A stretch of DNA of 37,897 nt, taken from contig CAWIHA010000016.1 in the NCBI GenBank assembly GCA_963835855.1, positions 1-37,897 of the forward strand. Reading direction: 5' to 3'. Each line of letters starts with the position of its first letter. Position 1 is the stretch's first letter. Made by a program: the position numbers and the translations under genes. This document shows, piece by piece, positions 25,081 through 33,456 of this stretch. The stretch is from CAWIHA01 sp963835855. Lineage in GTDB: Bacteria > Acidobacteriota > Terriglobia > Bryobacterales > Bryobacteraceae. The notes under the pieces were generated by a model. It had not been told where the DNA came from, made no database searches, and saw only the letters and a list, made by a program, of their open reading frames with translations.

Positions 25081-26124
25081 GCAGATTCGCGGAAGTTGCT
25101 CGCCGCTAAGCATGTCCACGACGCGGTTGCCGCCGATGGCGCTTTCGAGCACCACCGTACCCGGCGAATCCGCGACCACTACGCCAGCGAGCGATGCGCC
25201 GGTCGAGACCGGGAAGCCGCGAAGTACCTCGATCGCGCGCCCGGCCCCGGCCTCGGGAACGAACACGGCAAAGCGGCCCTCATTGGCGACATACAGCGGA
25301 TCGAGGCCCAGGATCTCGCATGCGCCCCGCACGGCTTCCCGGACCGTAAGGCACGCTTCCCGGATGCGGATGCCAACGCCGCGCGCGCCCGCGATTTCAT
25401 TCAACGCGCTGGCCAGACCGCCGCGCGTCAGGTCGCGCAGGCAATGGATCTCAATGCCCGCCGCGATGAGCGCCTCGACCGGAGCCCACAGAGGCGCGGT
25501 GTCGCTCGCGATGGGCGCTTCAAATTCCAGGCCCTCACGGACCGAGAGAATCGCGATACCGTGCGCGCCGAGATCGCCGCTCACGATCACCGCGTCGCCG
25601 GGCTCGACCGATTGCGGCGCAATCAGAAGCTCGTGTTCCAGGATGCCGATCCCGGCTGTATTGATGAACACGCCGTCGGCTTTGCCCTTGTCCACCACCT
25701 TCGTGTCGCCCGCAACCAGCGTCACGCCGGCTGCCTCCGCCGCGCGCCGCATCGATCCGACGATCGTGCGCAAGGTCTCGAGCGGCAGCCCTTCTTCGAG
25801 AATGAAACCGGCGCTTAGGTAGAGCGGGCGCGCGCCGCACATCGCCAGATCGTTGACCGTGCCGTTCACCGCCAGGCCGCCGATGTTTCCGCCGGGAAAA
25901 ATGAGCGGGCTCACGACGTAGGAATCCGTTGTAAACGCGAGCCGCGCGCCGCCGGCTTGGACGACCGCGCCATCGTGCCGCGCTTCCAGCGCCAGGTTTC
26001 GGAACGCCGGCAGGAAAACGCTCTCGACGAGTTGCTGGGTGAGTTTACCGCCGCCCCCGTGCGCGAGCAGCACGCGATCCCCAGGGGGGAAGGGAAGCGG
26101 GCACGTCGTGTCAATATCCGGCAT
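25078..26124 (-). CDS. hypE: Hydrogenase maturation factor HypE
   Basis: 348 residues, the normal length. HypE carries and dehydrates the carbamoyl group to make the thiocyanate form of its C-terminal Cys, the source of CN ligands for the [NiFe] site. Seen here: LLAHGGGGKL, FTTDSYVVSPLIFPGG, NDLAMCGARPLYLSAGFI, LVAGDTKVV, CLRDLTRGGLASALNE, and the essential C-terminal Cys in PRIC. The ATG overlaps the 3' end of hypD by 14 nt. The stop is the TAG of the repeat element at 25001-25080, one codon after that Cys, so the insertion left the functional terminus intact. Confidence 0.95.
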   Translation of the reverse strand: MPDIDTTCPLPFPPGDRVLLAHGGGGKLTQQLVESVFLPAFRNLALEARHDGAVVQAGGARLAFTTDSYVVSPLIFPGGNIGGLAVNGTVNDLAMCGARPLYLSAGFILEEGLPLETLRTIVGSMRRAAEAAGVTLVAGDTKVVDKGKADGVFINTAGIGILEHELLIAPQSVEPGDAVIVSGDLGAHGIAILSVREGLEFEAPIASDTAPLWAPVEALIAAGIEIHCLRDLTRGGLASALNEIAGARGVGIRIREACLTVREAVRGACEILGLDPLYVANEGRFAVFVPEAGAGRAIEVLRGFPVSTGASLAGVVVADSPGTVVLESAIGGNRVVDMLSGEQLPRIC

Positions 26125-27211
26125 GCTCGCGCCTTCCGTACTGGTAATAGGCGGCGCAGGCGCCCTCGGAAGAGACCATGGGCGCGCCCAGCGGCCGCTC
26201 AGGCGTGCATCGCGCAGCGAAGGCCGGGCACTCGTAGGGCTTCTTGAGGCCTTGCAGCACCAGGCCGCTGATGCATTCGCGCGATTCGCCGGCGGATTCC
26301 ACCGCTAGCGCGAACCGTTCTTCGGCATCGAAGCGCCGGTATTGCGCCCGCAGGCGCAGCCCGCTTTCGGGGATCTCGCCAATGCCGCGCCATTCCCGGC
26401 CGGAGACTTCGAACACCTCGGCCATGCGCTGCTGCGCGGCCCGATTGCCGTTGCGGCTCACCACGCGGCTGTACTGGTTCTCGACCTCGGCGCGCCCGGA
26501 TTCCAGTTGCCTTACGGCCATGTACACTCCTTCGAGCAGGTCGAGCGGCTCGAAGCCGGTCACTACAATCGGCGCGTGGTAACGCGCGGCCAGCGGTTCG
26601 TATGCGCGGTAGCCCATTACGGTACAGACGTGGCCCGGCGCCAGAAAGGCCTGCACGCGGCAGTTCGAAGAGCTCAAAATCGCTTCGATTGCCGGCGGCA
26701 CCAGCACATGCGCCACCAGCGCGGAGAAGTTCGCAAGCCCTTCCTGCGACGCTTGCCAAACCACCATCGCGTTTGCGGGCGCGGTGGTCTCAAAACCAAC
26801 CGCGAAGAACACCACCTCGCGTGCGGGATGGATGCGTGCCAGCTTCACCGCGTCCATCGGCGAGTAAACGACGCGCACGTCCGCTCCCCCGGCCTTGGCG
26901 TCCAGCAGGCTGCGCTTCGAGCCGGGCACGCGCAACATGTCGCCGAACGAGCAGAGCGTCACGCCGGGGCGCACTGCGAGCGCAATGGCTTTATCGATCA
27001 GCGCCACCGGGGTCACGCAGACCGGGCAGCCCGGCCCATGAACGAGGGTAATTTCGGGAGGCAGTAAATCCTGGAGCCCGCTCTTGAGGATCGTGTGCGT
27101 CTGGCCGCCGCAGATCTCCATGATGGTCCACGGCCGCGTCACCGTGCGCCGGATTATATCCGCGAGCTGGCTGACCGCCCTACGGTCGCGGTACTCGTCC
27201 ACGAACCTCAC
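26111..27211 (-). CDS. hypD: Hydrogenase maturation factor HypD
   Basis: 366 residues. HypD is the iron-sulfur scaffold on which, with HypC, the Fe(CN)2CO unit is assembled. The hallmarks are present: IMEICGGQTHTI, TLVHGPGCPVCVTP, FAVGFETTAPA, FLAPGHVCTVMGY, VVTGFEPLDLL, and the C-terminal cysteines in ECISGLVLQGLKKPYECPA (the 4Fe-4S ligands). It starts with GTG in a GTGA overlap with the hypC stop, and overlaps hypE by 14 nt. Confidence 0.96.
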   Translation of the reverse strand: MRFVDEYRDRRAVSQLADIIRRTVTRPWTIMEICGGQTHTILKSGLQDLLPPEITLVHGPGCPVCVTPVALIDKAIALAVRPGVTLCSFGDMLRVPGSKRSLLDAKAGGADVRVVYSPMDAVKLARIHPAREVVFFAVGFETTAPANAMVVWQASQEGLANFSALVAHVLVPPAIEAILSSSNCRVQAFLAPGHVCTVMGYRAYEPLAARYHAPIVVTGFEPLDLLEGVYMAVRQLESGRAEVENQYSRVVSRNGNRAAQQRMAEVFEVSGREWRGIGEIPESGLRLRAQYRRFDAEERFALAVESAGESRECISGLVLQGLKKPYECPAFAARCTPERPLGAPMVSSEGACAAYYQYGRREHAGY

Positions 27212-27456
27212 CCCGGCTCCTCCTCGAGTTCGGCCATTTCCTTCAGGTGCGCGAAAATCTTTTCTGCCTCGGCCTCATCCACGACATTCAGCGCGAATCC
27301 CACGTGCACCAGGACGAAGTCGCCCGCCGCGGCTTCGGGCGTGAAGGCGAGTGAAATCTCCTTCTTGACGCCGCCGAAATCCACCTTGGCACGGCGCAGG
27401 GAGTCGCCGTCCGCTTCCATGATCTCGACGATTTTGCCGGGAACGGCGAGGCACAT
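27208..27456 (-). CDS. hypC: Hydrogenase maturation chaperone HypC
   Basis: 82 residues. It begins with the family signature MCLAVPGKIVEI, in which Cys2 (exposed after Met removal) holds the iron unit, and has the small OB-type body (RAKVDFGGVKKEISLAF, DFVLVHVGFAL). HypC works with HypD to build and deliver the Fe(CN)2CO group to the hydrogenase large subunit. The ATG lies one base after the TAA of hypF, and its stop overlaps the hypD start. Confidence 0.95.
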   Translation of the reverse strand: MCLAVPGKIVEIMEADGDSLRRAKVDFGGVKKEISLAFTPEAAAGDFVLVHVGFALNVVDEAEAEKIFAHLKEMAELEEEPG

Positions 27457-27457
27457 A

Positions 27458-29647
27458 TTAGACGATTTCCCCTGCGATTGCCGCTTGGCCGAGTGCGATG
27501 CCGCCGTCGTTAGCGGGGACGCGCTGATGCGTGTACACTGCGAATCCGCGCGCTTCGAGCAATGCCGCTGCGCGCTCAGTCAGATACCCGTTCTGGAACA
27601 CGCCTCCGCTCATTGCCACCTGACGCACTCCCATGCGCCCGGCGACGGCGACAATCCAGTTCGCGAGCGCGTTGTGAAAGCGGACGGCAACGAGGCCGTT
27701 GGCCGTGCCCATTTTCACGTCTCGAATCACAGCTTCGATCAGTGGCGTCCAATCGGCCGCGCCGTCCCGCTCGGGCAGGGAATAGGCCTCATCGCTTTCG
27801 AAACCGTCGATGGCGCGCTCGAGCAGCATCGCCGCCTGGCCCTCGAACCGGTTCTCGCGAGCCACGCCGGCGATGGATGCAACGGCATCGAACAGCCGTC
27901 CGACGCTCGTTGTGGCCACCGTGTTCACGTTGCGTTCGAGCATGCGCGCGATCAGGGGCTGGCCGGCCAGCGCCTCCACGCCAAACGTTTCCCAAACGAG
28001 ACCGGCTGCCGGGCGCCAGCCCTCGCGGATGGCCGCCTCGCCGCCTGGCAGCCGGAAGGGCCGCAGGTGCGACACGCGCTCGAACCGCCCGTTTTCGACC
28101 AGAAAGAACTCGCCGCCCCAAACCGTGCCGTCGAGGCCATAACCGGCGCCATCCCAAGCGACGCCAAGGTACGGCCCGCGCAAATCGTTTTCGGCCGAGC
28201 AGGCCGCGACATGCGCATAATGGTGCTGCACGCGGGCTACCGGCAGGCCGCTCGCGAGAGCCCAGCGCGCCGAAGCGTAGTCGGGATGGAGGTCGCAGGC
28301 CACAAGCTCGGGCTTGAACCGGTAGAGGCGGCACAGGTCGTCGATGGCGTTCTCAAAGGCGCGCCGCGCTTCCAGCGTTTCGAGATCGCCAATGTGCTGG
28401 CTCACGAACACATCCCGGCCTACCGCGATCGCGACCGTGTTTTTCAGATGCCCGCCCACGGCGAGCACGGGCGCGAGTTTGCGTCCCATATGCACCGGCA
28501 GAGGCGCATAACCACGCGCGCGCCGGATCACGCTTTCGCGGCCGCGTGTCACGTGCACCACCGAGTCGTCTAACGGCCGTGCGACCGGCCGGTTGTGTGT
28601 CAGGAAAACGTCCGCGATGCCGCCGAGACGCCGCTGGGCCTCTTCATTCCCGATCGCGATCGGCTCGTCGCTGCGATTGCCGCTGGTTGCCACGACCGGG
28701 AAGGGGCACTCGCGCATCAGTAGATGATGCAACGGCGAATACGGCAGCATCACCCCGAGGTACGGCGAATTGTGCGCGACATTCGGCGCAAGCCGCACAT
28801 CCGGGCGCGGCCGGAGCAGCACGACCGGCGCCTGCGGCGACCGAAGGCTCTCCTGTTCCGGCTCGGAGATCGCGCAGTACTCCCGAATCATCTCGAGTGA
28901 CGGCATCATCAGAGCAAACGGCTTTTCTTCGCGGTGCTTCAGGCGGCGCAGGCGCACGACCGCCTGCTCATTCCGCGCATCCACCAGGAGTTGGAACCCG
29001 CCGATGCCCTTGAGCGCCAGAATCCGCCCCGCGGCGATTTCGCGCGCAGCTTCGGCGATCTCCATCGAAAGCCGGGGGCCGCATACCGGGCAGGCATTCG
29101 GCTGGGCGTGGAAGCGCCGGTCCGCCGGATCGGTGTATTCGCGGCGGCACTCCGGGCAGAGCGTGAACTCGCGCATGGTCGTGCACGGCCGGTCATAGGG
29201 AATATCGAGCACGATGGAGTAACGCGGCCCGCACGCGGTGCAATTGGTGAAAGCGTACCCATAGCGCCGGTTCGCCGGGTCGGTTAATTCGCGGAGGCAC
29301 TCGGGACAGGTCGCGAGGTCCGGCAGTACGCTCGCTGTCTTCCCGCCGGCGCTGTCGCTCGTGAGGATTTCAAACTGCGTATAGCCGGCGGGCGCGAGGA
29401 GACTCGTCTCCTTTGCCAGAACGACCGCGGCACGAGGTTTTTCATGGTCCAGCCGGCGGGCGAAAGTGTCCAGCTCTTCGCGGCTCCCCTCCACCTCGAT
29501 GAGGAGCCCCGCGCTCGAGTTCAGCACGTTGCCGCAGAGCCCCATTTCGCTCGCCAGGCGATAAATGAACGGCCGGAATCCCACGCCCTGCACGGCGCCG
29601 TACAGCGCAATACGGAGCCGCTCGAGGGTGGGTGCTGCAACGGTCAT
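27458..29647 (-). CDS. hypF: Carbamoyltransferase HypF
   Basis: 729 residues, all four expected parts in order: N-terminal acylphosphatase domain (residues 10-95; YGAVQGVGFRPFIYRLA), two zinc-finger motifs (CPECLRE..CTACGPR and CPECRRE..CPVCGPR), a YrdC-like domain (about 195-385; ILALKGIGGFQLLVDA), and a Kae1-like carbamoyltransferase domain (HHYAHVAACSAEN, then MSGGVFQNGYLTE). It uses carbamoyl phosphate and ATP to load HypE with the precursor of the CN ligands. The ATG overlaps the hypA stop as ATGA. Confidence 0.97.
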   Translation of the reverse strand: MTVAAPTLERLRIALYGAVQGVGFRPFIYRLASEMGLCGNVLNSSAGLLIEVEGSREELDTFARRLDHEKPRAAVVLAKETSLLAPAGYTQFEILTSDSAGGKTASVLPDLATCPECLRELTDPANRRYGYAFTNCTACGPRYSIVLDIPYDRPCTTMREFTLCPECRREYTDPADRRFHAQPNACPVCGPRLSMEIAEAAREIAAGRILALKGIGGFQLLVDARNEQAVVRLRRLKHREEKPFALMMPSLEMIREYCAISEPEQESLRSPQAPVVLLRPRPDVRLAPNVAHNSPYLGVMLPYSPLHHLLMRECPFPVVATSGNRSDEPIAIGNEEAQRRLGGIADVFLTHNRPVARPLDDSVVHVTRGRESVIRRARGYAPLPVHMGRKLAPVLAVGGHLKNTVAIAVGRDVFVSQHIGDLETLEARRAFENAIDDLCRLYRFKPELVACDLHPDYASARWALASGLPVARVQHHYAHVAACSAENDLRGPYLGVAWDGAGYGLDGTVWGGEFFLVENGRFERVSHLRPFRLPGGEAAIREGWRPAAGLVWETFGVEALAGQPLIARMLERNVNTVATTSVGRLFDAVASIAGVARENRFEGQAAMLLERAIDGFESDEAYSLPERDGAADWTPLIEAVIRDVKMGTANGLVAVRFHNALANWIVAVAGRMGVRQVAMSGGVFQNGYLTERAAALLEARGFAVYTHQRVPANDGGIALGQAAIAGEIV

Positions 29648-29892
29648 GTCTCAAGTTCGATCGATTCGAGCAGGAGCCCCCAGGGCTCGTCGCAAGTGCG
29701 CACGCGCAGCTCAGCGCCCGCAGCGCGCGTGCCCGCCGCGGCAATCTCAAAGTGCTCGCGGAGGTGATCCGGCTCGATCATGCCAAAAGCACCGATCGCA
29801 ACACTGATCGAAACTATTTTGGAAGCGGAGTTCTCCCGCGCGGCGGCCTCGACTTTCTCAAGCAGCTCTTCGATCATGCCGGATTCGTGCAT
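29644..29892 (-). CDS. hypA: HypA-like nickel metallochaperone lacking the zinc loop
   Basis: 82 residues against about 113-120 in usual HypA. The N-terminal MHESGMIEELLEKVEAAAR with the nickel-binding His2 and the following beta-strands (KIVSISVAIGAFGMIEPDH) are intact, and the C-terminal strand (LLLESIELET) is present. The zinc-ribbon loop with its two CxxC pairs is missing; only one Cys remains. This looks like an internal deletion, not a C-terminal truncation. HypA normally delivers Ni with HypB, and no hypB is in the window. SD GGGAGA lies 6 nt upstream. It is 29 nt downstream of the acyl-CoA synthetase gene and in a tight operon. Confidence 0.82.
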   Translation of the reverse strand: MHESGMIEELLEKVEAAARENSASKIVSISVAIGAFGMIEPDHLREHFEIAAAGTRAAGAELRVRTCDEPWGLLLESIELET

Positions 29893-29921
29893 TGGATCTC
29901 CCTGGTAATCACGGGCGCTCC

Positions 29922-32675
29922 CTAGGCCGGCACTCCCATTTCTAGTTCGACCTTCACAACCTCCTCGCCCTCAGGCCGCTTCAACTCAAAGCCGAGCTTT
30001 TCGCACATGCGCTGCATGACGAAGTTGTCCGGCAGAATGTCGCCGGTGACGCGGCTGACTCTCTCGTCGCGCGCCACCTGGAGCATGCGCCGCAGCAGCT
30101 CGGTGCCCACGCCGCGGCCCTGGTATTCGTCGCTCACAATGAGGGCGAATTCTGCGTCGTTCGTCCCGTGCGTTTTCTTTAGGCGCGCCACGCCGATAAT
30201 CCGCTGTTCGCCGGTTCCGGGCTCCTTGTGCAGCGCAACCAGGGCCATCTCGCGGTCGTAATCGATGAAGCAGATTCGCGTCAGCCGTTCGTGCGCCACG
30301 CGCTGACTGAGCTTGAGTATGTGGAGGTACCGCTGGTAGACCGAGCGGTCTGAAAGCGTCTCGTGGAATTTCACAATGAGTGGCTCGTCCTCGGGACGGA
30401 TCGGCCGGACGCAGATCTCAGTCCCATCCTTGAGCGTGAAAGCGCCGGCGTACTTTGCCGGGTACGGCCTGATCGCGATGGGCGGCAGGTTCTCTTCTTT
30501 CACGTCGAGGCCGTGCACGACGATGCGCGCATCGAGCGCGATCAGTTGTTCCGGCGAGGCCAGCAGCGGGTTGATGTCGATCTCCTTGATCCAGCGCTGC
30601 TCGACCACGAGCTGGCTGAACCGCACCATCAACTGTTCGAGCTCCGCCATGTCCACCGGCTTGCGCCCGCGCACGCCTTTGAGCGCCGTATAAATGTGCG
30701 TCTGCTCCATCATCCGCCGGGCCAGGGTCGTGGTCAGTGGAGGCAGCGCCAGCGCCCGGTCTTTGAACACCTCGACAAGCTGGCCGCCCATGCCGAACAG
30801 GAGCACCGGCCCGAACTGCGGATCGATGCTGCTGCCCAGGATCACCTCGTAGCCGTCGGGTTTGATCATGGGCTGCACGGTCACGCCCTGGAAGTGCTGA
30901 ATGCCGGCCTGGTCCCGTACCGAACGTTCGATTGAGCGGTACGCCGCGCGCAGGGCGTCTTCATTACGCAGGTTGAGCTGCACGCCGCCGACATCGGTCT
31001 TATGCGTGATCGTCTCCGAGTTAAGCTTCAACACCACCGGGTAGCCGATCTCGCCCGCGGCGGCGGCGGCTTCGTCCTCGCTTGCCGCGATCCGCGTCTC
31101 GACGGTTGGAATACCGTAGGTCGCCAGCAGTTGCTTCGATTCGAACTCAGTGAGAATCGTGCGGCCGCTCTTTCGCACGGATTGGATGATTTTCTCCGCG
31201 CGCAGGCGGTCGGATTCAGCCTCCTCCGAGGTTGGCGCCATCGGAGTCTCATACAGGCTCCGCAGGTTGTAGGCGTAGCGCCACATGTAATAGAACGCCC
31301 GCGCGGCGGTATCGGGATAGGGAAAGGTCGGGATACCGGCGCGGTTCAGGATCTCTTCACCTGCGGCGACTTCCGTGCCCCCCATCCAGCTTGCGATGAC
31401 TGGCTTGCCATCGATTTTCGCATACGGCCGCAATTGCTCTGCCGTCTTGGTGGGATCGGTCATCGCCTGCGGCGTGAGGATGACGAGCAAGCCGTCGCTG
31501 TTGGGATCGTTCGCCGCGATTTCGAGCGCCTTGGCGTAACGCTCGGGCGCCGCGTCGCCCAAGATATCGATCGGGTTGTTGCGGCTCCAGGCCGCGGGCA
31601 GAATCTGGTTCAACGCCTCCATCGTTTCCTTGGAAAGCTCGGCGACGCCGGCGCCGCTGGTGACCAGGGCGTCGGTGGCGAGCACGGCGGGCCCGCCCGC
31701 GTTGGTGACGATGGTCATACGGGGCCCGGCCGGGCGCGGCTGCTTGGCGAGAACTTCAGCCATGTAGAACAGGTCGGCGATGTTGTTGACCCTCAGCACG
31801 CCGCTGCGGCGGAATGCCGCATCGAGCACCTCGTCGCTGCCGGTCAGCGAGCCGGTGTGCGAGGCCGCGGCCTTCGCGGCCGCCTCCGTCCGGCCCGGTT
31901 TGATGACAATGATCGGCTTCGAAAGCGCCACCTCGCGCGCCGCCGAGAGGAACGCGTGCGCGTTGCCGATGCTCTCCATGTAGATCAGGATGCTGCGGGT
32001 GCGCGGGTCACTGCCGAGGTAATCGATCAGATCGCCCCAGCCCACGTCGCACATCGAGCCGATCGAGATGAACGCGCTGAAGCCGACCTGCTCTCTCAGG
32101 CTCCAGTCGAGCACCGCCGTGCACAGGGCTCCGCTCTGGCTGATGAATCCGACATTGCCCGGCAGCGCCATTGCGCGCGCGAACGTGGCGTTCAGGCCGG
32201 TGAGCGGGCTCATCACGCCGAGACAGTTCGGACCGACGATGCGCATTTTGCCGCGCCGCGCCTCCTCGACGACTTGGTTCTCAAGCGCGAGCCCCTGCGG
32301 CCCCAGCTCCTTGAAGCCCGCCGAAATGACCACCGCCGCGCGCACGCCTGCATCCACGCACTCGTGGATGATCCCGGGAACGCTCGGTGCGGGCGTGGTG
32401 ATCACTACCAGGTCCACTTCCTCGGGCACCGAAGCGATGCTCGGGTATGCCTTGATCCCCAGTACGCTCGCGCGCTTCGGGTTCACCGGATAGACTGTTC
32501 CTCCAAATGGGCTGCTAATGAGGTTCCACAGCACCGTCCGCCCGACCGAACCCGGGTTTTCAGTAGCGCCAATCAGCGCCAACGACTCCGGCTCAAAGAA
32601 AACGTCGAGTGGCTGGTGCCTGGGCCGCAACATGTCTTGGGCGGAATCACCGCCGGGTGTTTTCAGTTTCTTCAT
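29922..32675 (-). CDS. NDP-forming acyl-CoA synthetase fused to a GNAT acetyltransferase (Pat-like)
   Basis: 917 residues. The CoA-binding domain (about 25-120; LIGATENPGSVGR), the succinyl-CoA-ligase-type domains (MRIVGPNCLGVMSP, then SQSGALCTAVLDW) with the likely phospho-His in ASHTGSLTGSDE, and an ATP-grasp domain (about 500-720; SKQLLATYGIPTVE, GYPVVLKLNSETITHKT) are followed by a C-terminal GNAT domain (about 745-905; ALIVSDEYQGRGVGTELL for acetyl-CoA). This is the layout of Pat/Pka-type protein lysine acetyltransferases, which regulate acyl-CoA synthetases. Its place between two hydrogenase maturation genes suggests a link to hydrogenase control or substrate supply; that is inference. 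SD AGAGGA lies 7 nt upstream, and its first 29 nt overlap the preceding gene. Confidence 0.9.
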   Translation of the reverse strand: MKKLKTPGGDSAQDMLRPRHQPLDVFFEPESLALIGATENPGSVGRTVLWNLISSPFGGTVYPVNPKRASVLGIKAYPSIASVPEEVDLVVITTPAPSVPGIIHECVDAGVRAAVVISAGFKELGPQGLALENQVVEEARRGKMRIVGPNCLGVMSPLTGLNATFARAMALPGNVGFISQSGALCTAVLDWSLREQVGFSAFISIGSMCDVGWGDLIDYLGSDPRTRSILIYMESIGNAHAFLSAAREVALSKPIIVIKPGRTEAAAKAAASHTGSLTGSDEVLDAAFRRSGVLRVNNIADLFYMAEVLAKQPRPAGPRMTIVTNAGGPAVLATDALVTSGAGVAELSKETMEALNQILPAAWSRNNPIDILGDAAPERYAKALEIAANDPNSDGLLVILTPQAMTDPTKTAEQLRPYAKIDGKPVIASWMGGTEVAAGEEILNRAGIPTFPYPDTAARAFYYMWRYAYNLRSLYETPMAPTSEEAESDRLRAEKIIQSVRKSGRTILTEFESKQLLATYGIPTVETRIAASEDEAAAAAGEIGYPVVLKLNSETITHKTDVGGVQLNLRNEDALRAAYRSIERSVRDQAGIQHFQGVTVQPMIKPDGYEVILGSSIDPQFGPVLLFGMGGQLVEVFKDRALALPPLTTTLARRMMEQTHIYTALKGVRGRKPVDMAELEQLMVRFSQLVVEQRWIKEIDINPLLASPEQLIALDARIVVHGLDVKEENLPPIAIRPYPAKYAGAFTLKDGTEICVRPIRPEDEPLIVKFHETLSDRSVYQRYLHILKLSQRVAHERLTRICFIDYDREMALVALHKEPGTGEQRIIGVARLKKTHGTNDAEFALIVSDEYQGRGVGTELLRRMLQVARDERVSRVTGDILPDNFVMQRMCEKLGFELKRPEGEEVVKVELEMGVPA

Positions 32676-33162
32676 CGTGTTTCCTCTTCAACGATTGAGC
32701 GGGTGGGACGGCGGCGTGCGCGTCCCCCACAATCTGATGAACACGTTCTAGTAGTGCCGGCAGCGCCGACTGGATCTCGGCCGATAAACCCTCCCCGAAT
32801 TCGATGGAACGGCCCGGCAATGTCAGCAGGCTCGCCTCGGAACACGCCCCATACAGACTCTTCGCCATGCCGAGCAGCACCTCCGGAGTCAACTGATGCG
32901 AGAACGTCTGAGGCGGAATCGAATCGGGCGTGACTTGCCGGAAAACAAGGTCTCCTCCTTTATTATCGCAGCCCGCGTCGATGAAAATCACGATTTGCGA
33001 GCGGCTGAGAGGCTCAGCCAGATCCGGCGTCAACTGATGTACCGCGCTGATTACCACGTCCGGGTCGTGGATGCTGTCCGCCAGCCGTTGGACCGCGTGC
33101 CAGCCCAGACCGTCGTCGCCGCGCAACGGATTGCCGTAACCGATAATGAACACCCGGGGCAT
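32647..33162 (-). CDS. [NiFe]-hydrogenase maturation protease (HyaD/HycI family)
   Basis: 171 residues. The N-terminus VFIIGYGNPLRGDDGLGWHA is the family signature, with Asp in place of the more usual Glu as one nickel ligand (as in HycI). IVIFIDAGC supplies the second Asp, and FSHQLTPEVLL the His ligand. The enzyme checks that nickel is inserted and then cuts the C-terminal tail off the hydrogenase large subunit. The C-terminal 25 residues are polar and lie partly in the overlap with the next gene. It is the first gene of the operon, about 95 nt after a sigma-54-type promoter. Its large-subunit substrate is not in the window. Confidence 0.92.
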   Translation of the reverse strand: MPRVFIIGYGNPLRGDDGLGWHAVQRLADSIHDPDVVISAVHQLTPDLAEPLSRSQIVIFIDAGCDNKGGDLVFRQVTPDSIPPQTFSHQLTPEVLLGMAKSLYGACSEASLLTLPGRSIEFGEGLSAEIQSALPALLERVHQIVGDAHAAVPPAQSLKRKHDEETENTRR

Positions 33163-33256
33163 CAGTTACGCCTCAATCGATCCCTCAATTTGCCACCTGG
33201 CCTTCCATTCCAGCCGATGCTGCACACTTCGGCGCCTTAGCAGCACTATCGGAAGC

Positions 33257-33273
33257 TGCATACCGCTTGCCAA
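33257..33273 (-). promoter_or_regulatory. Sigma-54 (-24/-12) promoter of the hydrogenase maturation operon
   Basis: On the minus strand: TTGGCAAG-N5-TGCA. The GG (-24) and GC (-12) are separated by exactly 10 nt, which is the invariant sigma-54 spacing. TGGCA matches the consensus TGGCAC up to the fifth base, and TGCA matches the second half of TTGCA. Transcription would start near 33246, about 84 nt before the protease ATG at 33162. Sigma-54 control of hydrogenase genes is established in several bacteria, always with an enhancer-binding activator, which is not seen here. Confidence 0.65.
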
Positions 33274-33456
33274 ACCCAATTTGCAGAAAATAAAGGCCCT
33301 AGATCCATTTTCCAGGATGGGTTGGGTGAAATCACACCAGAGCCGGTCTCATGAATCCTCAGATCGGGCCACAGTCTGCCGAAAACGCGGCTTCCGATCA
33401 GCCTTCGACCATTCATGACCCGGTTCCAACCAACGCGCTTGCCGCGCGGTTAGCGC

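Noticed and set aside
27175..27200. ACCGCCCTACGGTCGCGG, similar to the REP-like core
   Set aside because: It is the start of hypD, where it encodes the conserved EYRDRRAV region. The match is short and lacks the rest of the core.
33170..33420. Two short minus-strand frames upstream of the hydrogenase protease (about 31-60 codons)
   Set aside because: They lie across the sigma-54 promoter and leader, have no SD or recognisable family pattern, and the longer one has no start codon near its 5' end.
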